DNA of 64,000 bases from the NCBI GenBank assembly GCA_026314275.1, contig CP111109.1, forward strand, positions 3,472,001 through 3,536,000, read 5' to 3'. The position numbers were made by a program, and so were the translations under genes. The notes under the pieces were generated by a model, which saw only the letters and a list, made by a program, of their open reading frames with translations, was not told where the DNA came from and did no database searches. Below, in pieces: positions 36,533 to 45,958 of this stretch (positions within the stretch are counted from its first letter, which is position 1; every line of letters begins with the position of its first letter). The DNA is from JAGOEY01 sp017997515 (GTDB lineage Bacteria; Pseudomonadota; Gammaproteobacteria; Burkholderiales; Burkholderiaceae_C).

Positions 36533-37954
36533 TTATTTTGCTTTTTGCAGCTGGATATGCGCCGCCAGGCCGCCGGAGCCCGTGTTGGCCAGCGCAAAAA
36601 TGCCGCCCATACGTTGCACGGTCTTGTCCACGATGGACAGCCCCAGGCCCGCACCAGTGGCGGCCGAGCGGGACGCATCCCCCCGGAAGAAGGGTTTGGT
36701 CAGGTCGGCCAGGATGGCCGGCGGCACGCCGGGGCCGTGGTCGCGGATCTTGACAAGAATCCATTCGTCCCGCGCTTTGGCGCCGATTTCAACCATCGCA
36801 ATTCCAGTGTCGGGTGACTTGCCATAACGGCGCGCGTTTTCAAGCAGGTTGGAGATCACACGGCCCAACTCCACATCGTCGGCCATGACCCTGGTGTTCT
36901 CGGGTATCGACACGCGAACCTTCAGCTCTTCATGGTCTTGCACGGCGTACAGGCAGGAGGCCACCACATCGTTCAGCACGACGGACTCCAGCAACACATC
37001 GCCGGGGCGGGCGTAGTCGAGAAACTTGTCAATGGTGGCGTCCAGCTGCGCAATGTCGGCCGACATGTGCTCGCGGGCGTCGTTGTCGGCCACACTCATC
37101 TCGGTTTCCAGGCGCAGGCGGGCCAGCGGCGTGCGCAGGTCGTGGGAGATGCCGGCCAGCATCACCGCGCGGTCCTGCTCCATTTCGGCCAGCTTGTGGG
37201 CCATGCGGTTGAAGCCGATGTTGACTTCGCGGATCTCGCTGGTGACGGCCTGTTCGTCCAGGTGTCCGGCCGCAAAGTCGCCGTCGCGCACCCGGGTGGT
37301 GGCATACGACAGCAGCTTGAGCGGCTGGTTGATCAGCCGCGCAATGGCCGCTGCACCGGCCAACGACAAGGCCGCGGCCATGGCCAGCCAGATCAGCCAG
37401 GTGGTGCCGTCGGCGGGGCTGAAGCGGGCGCGGTCCATCAGCAGCCAGTTCTGGTCGCCGTTGATGTCAAACCCGACCCACAGGCCTTGTTCACCATTCA
37501 CGCTGCGCGCCACCACGGTGCCGGGCCCCAGCCGACCGGTCAGTTCGGCGGTGATGCGGTTGCCCAGTGCGGTGGTGTCAAACAGCTCGAAGTTGTCACC
37601 CGGCTCGCGCGGAATGATGCGCACACCTTCCTGTTCGGCCATGGTCTTGATGAGGGACACACGCGCAATGGCGTCGGCGTGCATCAGGGCCGCGCGGCTC
37701 AGGTTGACAAGGGAAGCCACCTGCTGCGCAGTCTGGATGGCGCGGGGCTCTAGTTCGAGTGCACGCAGGGTTTGGAGCCACGCCAGGATGCTGCCAACCA
37801 GCAGGATCGCCAACAGAAAAAAGGTGCGCCAGAACAGGTTGAGCGAAACCCGGTGCGCACGCACCGCGGCGATCTGCTCCAGCGGCGCGGGGGCCGTGGC
37901 GTCACCCGCGGGGTCCACGGGCATGTTCAGCGCACCGGCCTGGGGTTTGCCCAT
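36533..37954 (-). CDS. EnvZ/RisS-type sensor histidine kinase
   Basis: A 473-residue inner-membrane kinase: helix 1 about residues 41-60, a periplasmic domain of about 120 residues, helix 2 about 185-206, HAMP, then the H-box SHDLRTPLARLRLETEM (H271) and an HATPase domain (NLLENARRYG; DHGPGVP; GAGLGLSIVDKTV). The gene starts with one base of overlap with the upstream response regulator gene, so the two are cotranscribed. In related bacteria the pair controls envelope or acid/osmotic responses; the signal here is unknown. Confidence 0.92.
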   Translation of the reverse strand: MGKPQAGALNMPVDPAGDATAPAPLEQIAAVRAHRVSLNLFWRTFFLLAILLVGSILAWLQTLRALELEPRAIQTAQQVASLVNLSRAALMHADAIARVSLIKTMAEQEGVRIIPREPGDNFELFDTTALGNRITAELTGRLGPGTVVARSVNGEQGLWVGFDINGDQNWLLMDRARFSPADGTTWLIWLAMAAALSLAGAAAIARLINQPLKLLSYATTRVRDGDFAAGHLDEQAVTSEIREVNIGFNRMAHKLAEMEQDRAVMLAGISHDLRTPLARLRLETEMSVADNDAREHMSADIAQLDATIDKFLDYARPGDVLLESVVLNDVVASCLYAVQDHEELKVRVSIPENTRVMADDVELGRVISNLLENARRYGKSPDTGIAMVEIGAKARDEWILVKIRDHGPGVPPAILADLTKPFFRGDASRSAATGAGLGLSIVDKTVQRMGGIFALANTGSGGLAAHIQLQKAK

Positions 37955-38685
37955 CAGTTCGTGCCGTCCGGCACAAACACGTAGCCCACGCCCCAGACGG
38001 TCTGGATGTAGCGGGGCGCAGCGGCGTCCACTTCCACCAGCTTGCGCAGGCGTGACACCTGCACGTCCAGGCTGCGGTCAAAGGGTTCGAACTCGCGGCC
38101 GCGGGCCAGCAGGGCGAGTTTTTCACGCGACAGGGGTTGGCGTGGGTGGCGCACCAGCGCCTTGAGCATGGCAAATTCACCGGTGGTCAGGGGCAGTTCT
38201 TCGCCGTTGCGGTGCAACGTGCGGGTACCCATGTCGAAGGTGAAAGGGCCGAAGGTGACACTTTCGTTTTCGCCAGACGGTGCGCCGGGCGCTTCGTGGG
38301 GCGGGCGGCGGCGCAGCACTGCGTGGATACGGGCCAGCAGTTCACGCGGGTTGAACGGTTTGCCCAGGTAGTCGTCGGCGCCCACTTCGAGGCCCACGAT
38401 GCGGTCCACGTCTTCGCCTTTGGCGGTGAGCATGATGATGGGGGTGCGCTCATTGGCAGCACGCAGGCGGCGGCAGATCGAGAGGCCGTCTTCGCCGGGC
38501 ATCATCAGGTCGAGCACGATCAGGTCCACCGTGTCGCGCAGCAGGATGCGGTTGAGGGCTTTGCCGTCTTCGGCCACCATCACTTCAAAACCTTCTTGCG
38601 TCAGGTAGCGGCGCAGCAGGTCGCGGATGCGGGCGTCGTCGTCAACAACCAGAATCTTGTCAGCACGGTTGGTAGCTTGGGTCAT
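37954..38685 (-). CDS. ompR: OmpR-family response regulator
   Basis: A 243-residue regulator with a receiver domain (DDDARIRDLL acidic pocket, phosphorylated D59 in IVLDLMMPGEDGL, Lys in DDYLGKPFNPREL) and an OmpR winged helix (LTTGEFAMLKALVRHPRQPLSREKL; RSLDVQVSRLRKLVE; IQTVWGVGYVF). It is first in the pair with the downstream kinase. The 183-base gap to the divergent SIMPL gene must carry its promoter. Confidence 0.93.
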   Translation of the reverse strand: MTQATNRADKILVVDDDARIRDLLRRYLTQEGFEVMVAEDGKALNRILLRDTVDLIVLDLMMPGEDGLSICRRLRAANERTPIIMLTAKGEDVDRIVGLEVGADDYLGKPFNPRELLARIHAVLRRRPPHEAPGAPSGENESVTFGPFTFDMGTRTLHRNGEELPLTTGEFAMLKALVRHPRQPLSREKLALLARGREFEPFDRSLDVQVSRLRKLVEVDAAAPRYIQTVWGVGYVFVPDGTN

Positions 38686-38868
38686 GTGGTTCCCTGTCCT
38701 ATTTGTAACAGAGCCGATTCTGAGGGCTTAAAACGGCTTGGGAGCGTGAATTTTGCCCTGATTGACCCAATGTTACAAATGTTGCCCCTTCCTGCGGGGG
38801 CGGTTTGGTGTTCAGGCACCATGCTGCTTCACAGGGGCATGGTGTCCTGTAAACCTCAAGGAGTTGGA

Positions 38869-39579
38869 ATGAAATTGGCTTTAAAAAGCATAGCAATGGT
38901 CGCAGTATTGGCAAGCACTGGAGCCGCTTTTTCTCAGAATAATGCGCCTGCGCCGCTGCAAAACGTGGTGAGCCTGTCTGCGAGTGGCGTGGTGGAAGTT
39001 ACGCAGGATTTGCTGGCCATTACGCTGAATGCGACGCGCGACGGCGCGGATGCGGCAGTGGTGCAAAGCCAGCTCAAAACGGTGCTCGACGCGGCGCTGG
39101 CCGAAGCCCGCAAGGCCGCCCAACCCGGCCAGATGGATGTACGCACCGGCAATTTCAGCCTGTTCCCGCGCTACGACAAGGCCAACAAGATCAGCGGCTG
39201 GCAGGGTACGGCAGAACTGGTGCTGGAGGGGCGTGACTTTCCGAGTATCGCCGCCACGGGCGGCAAGATCCCGAACATGACGATCGCCAACATCGGTTTT
39301 GGCCTGAGCCGCGAACAACGCGCCAAGGTCGAAGGTGAAGCCCAGACCAAGGCCATCGAGCAATTCAAGGCACAGGCCACCGAGATTGCCCGCAATTTCG
39401 GGTTTTCAGCCTTCACTTTGCGTGAGGTGGCGGTAAACAGCCATGACAACCAGGAGGGGCGCCCCCGCATGATGGCCATGGCCAAAGGTGCCAGCATGTC
39501 CTCAGATGCTGCGATTCCGGTGGAAGCGGGAAAAAGCACCGTGGTGGTGAACGTGTCGGGCTCGGTGCAGATGCGCTGA
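38869..39579 (+). CDS. Periplasmic SIMPL (DUF541) domain protein
   Basis: A 236-residue exported protein: signal peptide MKLALKSIAMVAVLASTGAAFSQ, then a SIMPL domain with VVSLSASGVVEVTQDLLAITLNATRDGADAAVVQSQL and a C-terminal strand KSTVVVNVSGSVQMR. ATG 38869 has AAGGAGTTGGA directly upstream. Members such as YggE are linked to oxidative or envelope stress but the biochemical role is not settled. It is transcribed divergently from the OmpR-type gene. Confidence 0.9.
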   Translation: MKLALKSIAMVAVLASTGAAFSQNNAPAPLQNVVSLSASGVVEVTQDLLAITLNATRDGADAAVVQSQLKTVLDAALAEARKAAQPGQMDVRTGNFSLFPRYDKANKISGWQGTAELVLEGRDFPSIAATGGKIPNMTIANIGFGLSREQRAKVEGEAQTKAIEQFKAQATEIARNFGFSAFTLREVAVNSHDNQEGRPRMMAMAKGASMSSDAAIPVEAGKSTVVVNVSGSVQMR

Positions 39580-39601
39580 TGTTGAGGGGCTGCTGCGCAG
39601 G

Positions 39602-40945
39602 TCAGCGGCCCGTGCCTTCTGCCACCTTGATCTTGCCGTCCCGCGCGGCGGCGGCCATGGTGGCATGGTCTTGCACGGTTTGTTCGGCGCAGCTGGCGGA
39701 GAACTGGGCGATCGCGTCTTCAAATTCGCCGGACTTGCCGATGTAGCCACTGAGCATGGCCGCATCACCGGACTTGGCGTGTGCCAGTGCCAGCGCCCAA
39801 CCGCACAGCTTGCAGTACTCGGTAAAGCCTTTGGTGCTGATGCCGCCGGGCTCCAGGTCGATGCTGCCCTTCATGTCGCGCAACTGGCGCACATAGAAAT
39901 GCACACCATCCACTTCACCCCAGCCCAGGAAGATGTCGGGCGAGCCCTGGATCAGGCGCTGCCCGACCACCACGCGTTCGCCCTGGTTGCCGCTGGTGGG
40001 CAGCGGCGCCGAGGCATACGGGGACAGCACGGAGGGTTGGGCCTCCTTGATCTGCAGGAACAGCGGGTCTTCCGTATCGCGGCCCTGCAGCAGCACAACC
40101 CAGCAACGCGTTCCCACACTGCCGACACCCACCACCTTGTGTGCAACGTCCAATACGCTGTAACGCTCCAGCAGCATCTGCCGGTCTGGTGCAAGGGTGC
40201 GGAAATAGGCCTCCAGAAAAAGGTTGATGGCCTCCTGCACCGGGCGGCCCATGGAGGTGTGTGATGCCCGGACGATGAAGGGGCGCTGCTCCACGATCTG
40301 GTGGGCGTTGTCCACCAGATCGGTCATTTTGTCGAGCACCTGCAAGTGGTTGCGCCGACGCGCCTTGTTCAGCAGCGCGTGGGCACGCTCGTGTAAGGCG
40401 GGCGAGAGCGACGCGATCAGGGTGTCGCTGTCGATGGAGTCGTACCAGACGGCCAGATGCCCCATACCCGCGTAGCGCCGCAGCCGTTTCTGGTAGCTGC
40501 CCACGATGGCACGTGCGGCCTCGTCGCATGTGCTGGTGTCGCCGCCCAGGTGGCGCGCGGCCACAAAGGCGCTGGCCGCCAGGCGCTTGACGTCCCACTC
40601 CCAGGGGCCGAACTGGCATTCATCAAAGTCATTGATGGCAAAAACCAGTTGGCGCTCGGCCGAGGCGAACACGCCAAAGTTGGACACATGCATGTCACCG
40701 CAGAGTTCCACCTGCAGACCCGTCTGCGGCGTGGATGCCAGATCGGCTGCCATGACGGCCGCCGACCCGCGCAGGAATGCAAACGGCGACTGCAGCATGC
40801 GCGCATGGCGCAAGGGCACCAGCTGCGGGATCCGCGTTTTGGCCTGCTCGCGCAGGATACGCAAGGGATCCACACCACGGTGGCGCACAAATTCGCCATG
40901 GCTGGACCGTGGCACCGTCTCCCGCAGCGCCTTGCCCGTCTCCAT
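39602..40945 (-). CDS. DUF2252 protein
   Basis: A 447-residue cytoplasmic protein of unknown function. The conserved blocks ELCGDMHVSNFGVFASAERQLVFAINDFDECQFGPWEWDVKRLAAS (with HxxN and NDFDE) look like the catalytic loop and metal-binding motif of aminoglycoside-phosphotransferase/kinase-like folds, consistent with DUF2252. ATG 40945 is used; the frame stays open upstream without another ATG. It converges with the SIMPL gene. Confidence 0.85.
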   Translation of the reverse strand: METGKALRETVPRSSHGEFVRHRGVDPLRILREQAKTRIPQLVPLRHARMLQSPFAFLRGSAAVMAADLASTPQTGLQVELCGDMHVSNFGVFASAERQLVFAINDFDECQFGPWEWDVKRLAASAFVAARHLGGDTSTCDEAARAIVGSYQKRLRRYAGMGHLAVWYDSIDSDTLIASLSPALHERAHALLNKARRRNHLQVLDKMTDLVDNAHQIVEQRPFIVRASHTSMGRPVQEAINLFLEAYFRTLAPDRQMLLERYSVLDVAHKVVGVGSVGTRCWVVLLQGRDTEDPLFLQIKEAQPSVLSPYASAPLPTSGNQGERVVVGQRLIQGSPDIFLGWGEVDGVHFYVRQLRDMKGSIDLEPGGISTKGFTEYCKLCGWALALAHAKSGDAAMLSGYIGKSGEFEDAIAQFSASCAEQTVQDHATMAAAARDGKIKVAEGTGR

Positions 40946-41079
40946 ACGCTCTTCTACGGATGGTTGCCGGGCATCAAGACACGGGAGGCGGGCGAGTCGG
41001 CTGCGACAGCCGGTTCGGGTGCCATCAAAGTGCCTGGTGCGCGCATGGGGATGAAGCGGGAGTGGGGCGTCGTGACAGC

Positions 41080-41850
41080 TTACTGCGCGGTCCAGGCACC
41101 GTCCATCTGCCAGGCCACGCCACGCACATTGTTGCCGGCGGGCGAGCAGAAGAAGACGGCCAGTTCACCCAGCTCGTCCGGCGTGGTGAACTGCAACGAA
41201 GGCTCTTTTTCAGCCAGCAGCTCGTTTTGGGCCTGTTCGATGGAGATACCTTCGTTGGCAGCGCGCGCGTCGATCTGTTTTTGCACCAGCGGCGTCAGCA
41301 CCCAGCCGGGGCAGATGGCGTTGCTGGTCACACCCGTGCGGGCCGTCTCCAGCGCCAGCGACTTGGTAAAACCCACGATGCCATGTTTGGAGGCCACATA
41401 GGCCGACTTGCTGGCAGACGCGACAAGGCCGTGGGCACTGGCGATGTTGATGACGCGCCCCCAGTTGGATTTTTTCATGGCTGGCAGGGCCAGGCGGGTG
41501 GTGTGAAAGGCGCTGGTCAGGTTGATGGCGATGATGGCATCCCACTTCTCGACCGGGAAATCTTCGACCAGAGCCACGTGCTGGATACCCGCGTTGTTCA
41601 CCAGGATGTCCACCTGCCCGAACTGGGCTGCCGCAAATTGCATGAGGTCTTCGATCTCTGCGGGTTTGGACATGTCGGCACCGTGGTAGGCCACTTTGAC
41701 GCCCAGTGCCGCGACTTGTGCCTTGGGGCCTTCGGTGTCGCCAAAACCGTTCAGCACGATGTTGGCACCCTGGCGTGCAAGGGCCAACGCAATGCCGAGT
41801 CCGATGCCGCTGGTGGAGCCGGTAACGAGAGCTGTTTTACCTTTGAGCAT
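41080..41850 (-). CDS. bdhA: 3-hydroxybutyrate dehydrogenase
   Basis: NAD-dependent SDR of 256 residues that interconverts 3-hydroxybutyrate and acetoacetate. It has the cofactor motif VTGSTSGIGLGIA, NNAGIQHVALVEDFP, the catalytic Ser in NIASAHGLVAS with YVASKHG, and the family-specific VLTPLVQKQIDARA and GVAWQMDGAWTAQ end. It fits PHB turnover with scoAB and phaR elsewhere in the window. It diverges from the alpha/beta hydrolase gene. Confidence 0.93.
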   Translation of the reverse strand: MLKGKTALVTGSTSGIGLGIALALARQGANIVLNGFGDTEGPKAQVAALGVKVAYHGADMSKPAEIEDLMQFAAAQFGQVDILVNNAGIQHVALVEDFPVEKWDAIIAINLTSAFHTTRLALPAMKKSNWGRVINIASAHGLVASASKSAYVASKHGIVGFTKSLALETARTGVTSNAICPGWVLTPLVQKQIDARAANEGISIEQAQNELLAEKEPSLQFTTPDELGELAVFFCSPAGNNVRGVAWQMDGAWTAQ

Positions 41851-41930
41851 GAATGTTTCCCTGGATGAATTAGGATGTAAACAGGTTCTTATCTTGCCAC
41901 CGTCCTGATCGTTTTGACAGTCTGAAATAA

Positions 41931-42860
41931 ATGACCGAACCCTCGCTGAAATTTGTCTCCTGCCCCACTGGTGCGGTCACAGTGCAGGCCAGCCCCAATC
42001 CCCCGGTGATGCACCAAATGGGGTACTGGGAATGGAATGCCACGGGTAATCCTGCCCACCCTCATGTGGTGGTCTGTGTACATGGCCTGTCGCGCCAGGG
42101 GCGCGACTTCGACGTGCTGGCCCGCGCGCTGGGCCAGCATGCCCGGGTGGTGTGCCCGGACGTTGTGGGGCGTGGCACCAGCGACTGGTTGCCCGACCCC
42201 ATGGGTTACCAGATTCCCCAGTACACGTCCGACATGCTGTATTTGCTGGCGCAGGTGCACCAGCAGGCCCCCATCCAGACGCTGGACTGGGTGGGCACGA
42301 GTATGGGCGGCTTGATCGGGCTGGGTGTGCTGGGCACACCGGGCTTGCCGTTACCCGTGCCAGTGCGCCGCCTGGTGCTCAACGATGTGGGTCCGGTGAT
42401 CCAGTGGCAGGCCTTGCAGCGTATCGGCAGTTACCTGGGCAAATTCGGTGTTTTTGCCAACCTGCAGGAGGCAGCGGATGCGCTGCGGGTGATCTCCAGC
42501 GGGTTTGGCCCGCACACGCCGCAACAATGGCTGGAGCTGTCGCGGCACATGGTCAAACCGGTGGGGGACGGGGTCACTTTGCACTACGACCCGGCCATTG
42601 CCACGCCTTTTGGTGGTGCCACACAAGAATCCGCAGCGCAAGGCGAGGCAGTGCTCTGGCAGCTGTACGACGCGATCCAGGCCAAAACCTTGCTGGTGCG
42701 TGGTGCGCAGTCGGATTTGCTCACGCGTGAGACAGCCCAGGTTATGGGTCAACGCGGTCCCCGTGCGTCTCTGGTGGAGTTTGAGGGTGTGGGCCATGCC
42801 CCGACCTTTGTTGCCGATGACCAGGTGCAGGCCGTCACCCGTTTTTTGATGGATGCCTGA
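41931..42860 (+). CDS. Alpha/beta hydrolase
   Basis: A 309-residue cytoplasmic hydrolase. The oxyanion region is VCVHGLSRQGRDFDVLARAL, the nucleophile elbow is WVGTSMGGLIGLG (Ser in TSMGG), and the catalytic His is probably in EFEGVGHAPTFV near the end. Substrate is unknown. Its last codons overlap a possible upstream start of relA. Confidence 0.88.
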   Translation: MTEPSLKFVSCPTGAVTVQASPNPPVMHQMGYWEWNATGNPAHPHVVVCVHGLSRQGRDFDVLARALGQHARVVCPDVVGRGTSDWLPDPMGYQIPQYTSDMLYLLAQVHQQAPIQTLDWVGTSMGGLIGLGVLGTPGLPLPVPVRRLVLNDVGPVIQWQALQRIGSYLGKFGVFANLQEAADALRVISSGFGPHTPQQWLELSRHMVKPVGDGVTLHYDPAIATPFGGATQESAAQGEAVLWQLYDAIQAKTLLVRGAQSDLLTRETAQVMGQRGPRASLVEFEGVGHAPTFVADDQVQAVTRFLMDA

Positions 42861-42873
42861 TTTGGGTGGTGGA

Positions 42874-45099
42874 ATGAAAAGTACGTTATCTGCGCCAGTT
42901 GAGGGGCTGACGGTGACCACACCAGTCCCGCAGCTGATTGCTGCAACCGCCCACAGCCTGCCCGAGCAGGCCCATGCGCTGGCGCGTGCGCGTGCTTTTG
43001 CAGAGCCCTTGATTGCGGACGAACTGCTGGACTCAGGCGAAGGCAAACTCGCCCACGCCGATGCCGTTGCTGCCATTCTCAAATCCGTGGGCGGGTCCGA
43101 GGCCATGCAGGCTGCCAGTTACCTGGTTTATGCGTGTGAACACCTGAACCGGCCGCAGGAGGTGATTGCCAAGGCCTTTGGTGACAACTTCGCGGCGCTG
43201 GCGGTGGAAACCACCAAACTCATGGCGGTGCACCGGCAAACCCGCGAAGCAAACACGTCGGCCCGTCCGGTGGATGAGCAGGTGCTGCAGACCGAAAATG
43301 TGCGCAAGATGCTGCTCGGGTTTTCGCGTGACCTGCGTGTGGTGATGCTGCGGCTGGCGTCTCGCCTGCAGACCTTGCGGTACCACGCGGGAAGCAAGCG
43401 GCCTGTGTCGCACAGCCTTGCTGAAGAGTCTTTGAATGTGTTTGCCCCGCTGGCCAACCGATTGGGGATCTGGCAGGTCAAGTGGGAGATGGAAGACCTG
43501 GCGTTCCGTTTTCTGGAGCCGCAGACCTACCGCGACGTTGCGCGTTTGCTCGACGAAAAACGCGCTGAACGTGAAGTGCTGATGGAGCAGTTGCGTGCGC
43601 AGCTGGAGTCCGATTTGCTGGCCAAAGGCGTTCGTGCCAGTGTGCAGGGACGGCCTAAACACATCTACAGCATCGTCAAGAAGATGCGCGGCAAGTCGCT
43701 CGGTTTTGAGCAGGTGTTTGACATCCGCGCGCTGCGGGTGGTGGTGTCTTCGGTGTCTGACTGTTATGCCGCACTGAGCTGGGTTAACGCCAAGTTCGAG
43801 CCGATCGTTGAAGAGTTTGACGACTACATTGCCCGGCCCAAGGCCAACGGCTACCAGTCGCTGCACACGGTGGTGCGTGATGCGACGGGCAAGGCCATAG
43901 AAATCCAGATCCGTACCCAGGAAATGCATGAACACGCCGAACACGGCGTGGCGGCGCACTGGGCGTACAAGGAGGCGGGGACCAAGGGTTACGGCGGTGC
44001 TGTAACGGCCACCAGCGAATACGATGCCAAGATCGCTGTCCTGCGCCAGCTGCTGGCCTGGGAGCGTGACCTCACCGGCACCCAGCCGAGCCGGGGCTTG
44101 TTTGAAGACCGCATCTATGTACTGACGCCCGATGCGGCCATTGTGGAACTACCGCAAGGTGCCACCCCCGTGGACTTTGCCTATTCGATCCACACCAATG
44201 TGGGCCACCGTTGCCGTGGCGCGCGGGTGGATGGGGCCATGGTGCCGCTTAATACACCGCTGCAGAACGGGCAGACCGTCGAAGTGAGCACGGTGAAGGA
44301 GGGCGGGCCTTCGCGGGACTGGCTCAATGGGGATCTGGGTTACCTCTCAAGCCACCGCGCCAAGGCCAAGGTGCGTGCGTGGTTTAACGCCCAGGTCACC
44401 CATGAGACGGTGGCCAAAGGCCGTGAAGCGGTAGAGAAATTGCTCCAGCGCGAAGGCAAAACATCCGTGAAGCTGGACGACCTGGCAGCCCAGTTGGGCT
44501 TCAAGTCGGCAGACAACCTGTTTGAGGTGGTGGGCAAGGACGAGTTCTCCCTGCGCAATATCGAGACCTTGCTGCGCCCACGTGAGCCGGCCCTGGAGCC
44601 CGATGACTACGTGCTGCTGAAGAAGCCGCGCAGTGTCGAGAATGCCCCCAAGGGCGGCGTGCTGGTGGTGGGTATTGACTCACTGATGACACAACTCGCC
44701 AAATGCTGCCGGCCCGCGCCGCCAGACGGCATCTGCGGGTTTGTGACCCGGGGCCACGGTGTAAGTGTGCACCGCGCTGACTGCAGCAATTTTCGTGACA
44801 TGGCCAGCCGCAACCCTGAGCGGGTGATCGAGGTGGACTGGGGGCAACCCAAATCCAATGCTGCGTCGGTGTACCCGGTCGATGTGCTGATCGAAGCGGC
44901 AGACCGGCAGGGTCTGTTGCGCGATATTTCAGAGGTTTTTACCCGTGAAAAAACCAATGTGATCGGTGTTCAGACCCAATCCATCAAAGGCACGGCATGG
45001 ATGACGTTTACGGTCGAGGTGTCCGACTCCGGGCGCCTCACACGGGTGCTGGGGATGGTGACCGAGGTGGCAGGGGTTCGCCTTGCGCGGCGGCGGTGA
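42874..45099 (+). CDS. relA: RelA-type (p)ppGpp synthetase
   Basis: Synthesises (p)ppGpp on amino acid starvation. About 741 residues: an inactive hydrolase-like N-terminal region without the HD pair (YACEHLNRPQEVIAKAFGDNF), the synthetase domain (IYSIVKKMRGKSLGFEQVFDIRALRVVV; YIARPKANGYQSLHTVV; EIQIRTQEMHEHAEHGVAAHWAYKE), TGS (VDFAYSIHTNVGHRCRGARVDG), and a C-terminal ACT domain. The absence of HDxxED marks it as RelA rather than SpoT. ATG 42874 (MKSTLSAP) follows GGTGGTGGA; ATG 42853 overlaps the upstream gene and is the alternative start. Confidence 0.93.
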   Translation: MKSTLSAPVEGLTVTTPVPQLIAATAHSLPEQAHALARARAFAEPLIADELLDSGEGKLAHADAVAAILKSVGGSEAMQAASYLVYACEHLNRPQEVIAKAFGDNFAALAVETTKLMAVHRQTREANTSARPVDEQVLQTENVRKMLLGFSRDLRVVMLRLASRLQTLRYHAGSKRPVSHSLAEESLNVFAPLANRLGIWQVKWEMEDLAFRFLEPQTYRDVARLLDEKRAEREVLMEQLRAQLESDLLAKGVRASVQGRPKHIYSIVKKMRGKSLGFEQVFDIRALRVVVSSVSDCYAALSWVNAKFEPIVEEFDDYIARPKANGYQSLHTVVRDATGKAIEIQIRTQEMHEHAEHGVAAHWAYKEAGTKGYGGAVTATSEYDAKIAVLRQLLAWERDLTGTQPSRGLFEDRIYVLTPDAAIVELPQGATPVDFAYSIHTNVGHRCRGARVDGAMVPLNTPLQNGQTVEVSTVKEGGPSRDWLNGDLGYLSSHRAKAKVRAWFNAQVTHETVAKGREAVEKLLQREGKTSVKLDDLAAQLGFKSADNLFEVVGKDEFSLRNIETLLRPREPALEPDDYVLLKKPRSVENAPKGGVLVVGIDSLMTQLAKCCRPAPPDGICGFVTRGHGVSVHRADCSNFRDMASRNPERVIEVDWGQPKSNAASVYPVDVLIEAADRQGLLRDISEVFTREKTNVIGVQTQSIKGTAWMTFTVEVSDSGRLTRVLGMVTEVAGVRLARRR

Positions 45100-45165
45100 T
45101 GGCCCCGCAGGCTAACGCAACTGACAAGAGGCTTCTCATCAGCGCGTGCTCGTAATCTCGCGAGC

Positions 45166-45190
45166 TTTTGCTGCTATAATTGCCGTCTTG
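45166..45190 (+). promoter_or_regulatory. Probable tRNA-Val promoter (extended -10)
   Basis: TGCTATAAT with TATAAT at 45175-45180 lies about 22 bases upstream of tRNA-Val, with no good -35 hexamer at the normal spacing. The palindrome CTCGCGAG lies just upstream. Confidence 0.6.
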
Positions 45191-45201
45191 GATAAATATT
45201 C

Positions 45202-45278
45202 AGGCGCGTAGCTCAGTTGGTTAGAGCACCACCTTGACATGGTGGGGGTCGGAGGTTCGAGTCCTCTCGCGCCTACCA
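45202..45278 (+). tRNA. tRNA-Val (GAC), apparently chimeric at the attL site
   Basis: A complete cloverleaf with encoded CCA: acceptor AGGCGCG / CGCGCCT, anticodon arm CCACC-TTGACAT-GGTGG with GAC, T-arm GGAGG-TTCGAGT-CCTCT. The integrated element begins inside this gene. The 18-base stretch from the anticodon loop (45234-45251) recurs at 55496. The T-stem beyond it differs from the displaced copy by two compensated pairs, so the 3' part was most likely brought in by the element. Confidence 0.97.
45234..45278 (+). repeat. attL of the integrated element (3' half of tRNA-Val)
   Basis: Direct repeat partner of 55496-55540. Identity is complete over TTGACATGGTGGGGGTCG and over the last bases TCGCGCCTACCA; five bases differ in the T-arm between. 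Crossover should lie in the first 18 bases. Confidence 0.9.
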
Positions 45279-45346
45279 AGTTTTCCTAGTAAAAACAACG
45301 ACTTAGGAAACTTGGCAGGTCATGGAAAATGACAGGGTTTGACGGG

Positions 45347-45390
45347 TTTAGACAAATTTTTACGGTGCGAGTGTCTAAATAGTGTCTACA
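45347..45390. promoter_or_regulatory. Left-end TGTCTA repeats, probable integrase arm sites
   Basis: TTTAGACA (inverted TGTCTAAA) at 45347, GTGTCTAAA at 45371 and GTGTCTACA at 45382. The 19-base string AGTGTCTAAATAGTGTCTA at 45370-45388 recurs exactly at 55413-55431 at the other end. This spacing near att sites is what arm-type integrase binding sites look like. Confidence 0.6.
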
Positions 45391-45891
45391 AAATTGCCCA
45401 CGCTTTCGCCCTGCGAAGCCCAAAACCTCGCACAGATTCAAGCCTCGTTTGGTGGGGTCTTGCTCTTGAGCGTTGAGCAACTGGCGCAACTCATCAACAC
45501 CACGGCCAACAATGTGGCGCAACTCCTGCGCCGTGGTCATGTCCCCTTCAACACTGTGCGCCTTGGTGCTCGCGTGTTCTTCCCTGTGCCCCTCGTCGCG
45601 TCTTGGCTCTGCGGCCAAACTTCCGACGCTGAACCCCTAAGCGTTCCGCTTCCGACAAAAACACCACTCCGCGTTCGTTCGTCGGCTGACTTGAAGGCGC
45701 GGCTTGCCGCTGTTCGTGCGCTTGTTGAACAACGGGCGCAAGCCCTGCGCGAAGCGGACGACGCGCAGGGCTTCAAAGAGGCCCGCGAAGCCCACGCCCA
45801 CGCCTCGTCGCAAGTGGTGGCACTCGTTGAACGCGAAGCCCTGCGAAAGCGGGCAGGGCTGGCGCTTGGGGTTGGAGATTCCGCGTTGTAG
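45382..45891 (+). CDS. Helix-turn-helix (MerR/excisionase-like) protein
   Basis: A 169-residue protein starting at GTG 45382. Residues about 25-76 (GVLLLSVEQLAQLINTTANNVAQLLRRGHVPFNTVRLGARVFFPVPLVASWL) look like the small winged helix used by excisionases, AlpA and MerR-type DNA-binding proteins. The rest is a charged, probably coiled-coil helix rich in Ala and Arg. Its position just inside attL and its start within the TGTCTA repeats suggest that it directs excision or autoregulates at the left end. This is inference. Confidence 0.65.
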   Translation: MSTKLPTLSPCEAQNLAQIQASFGGVLLLSVEQLAQLINTTANNVAQLLRRGHVPFNTVRLGARVFFPVPLVASWLCGQTSDAEPLSVPLPTKTPLRVRSSADLKARLAAVRALVEQRAQALREADDAQGFKEAREAHAHASSQVVALVEREALRKRAGLALGVGDSAL

Positions 45892-45958
45892 TGTCTGGCG
45901 GGTTGTGCTTCCTTGCATGGCATGATTGCGGGATTTATCAACACCAAGGGGCATAAAA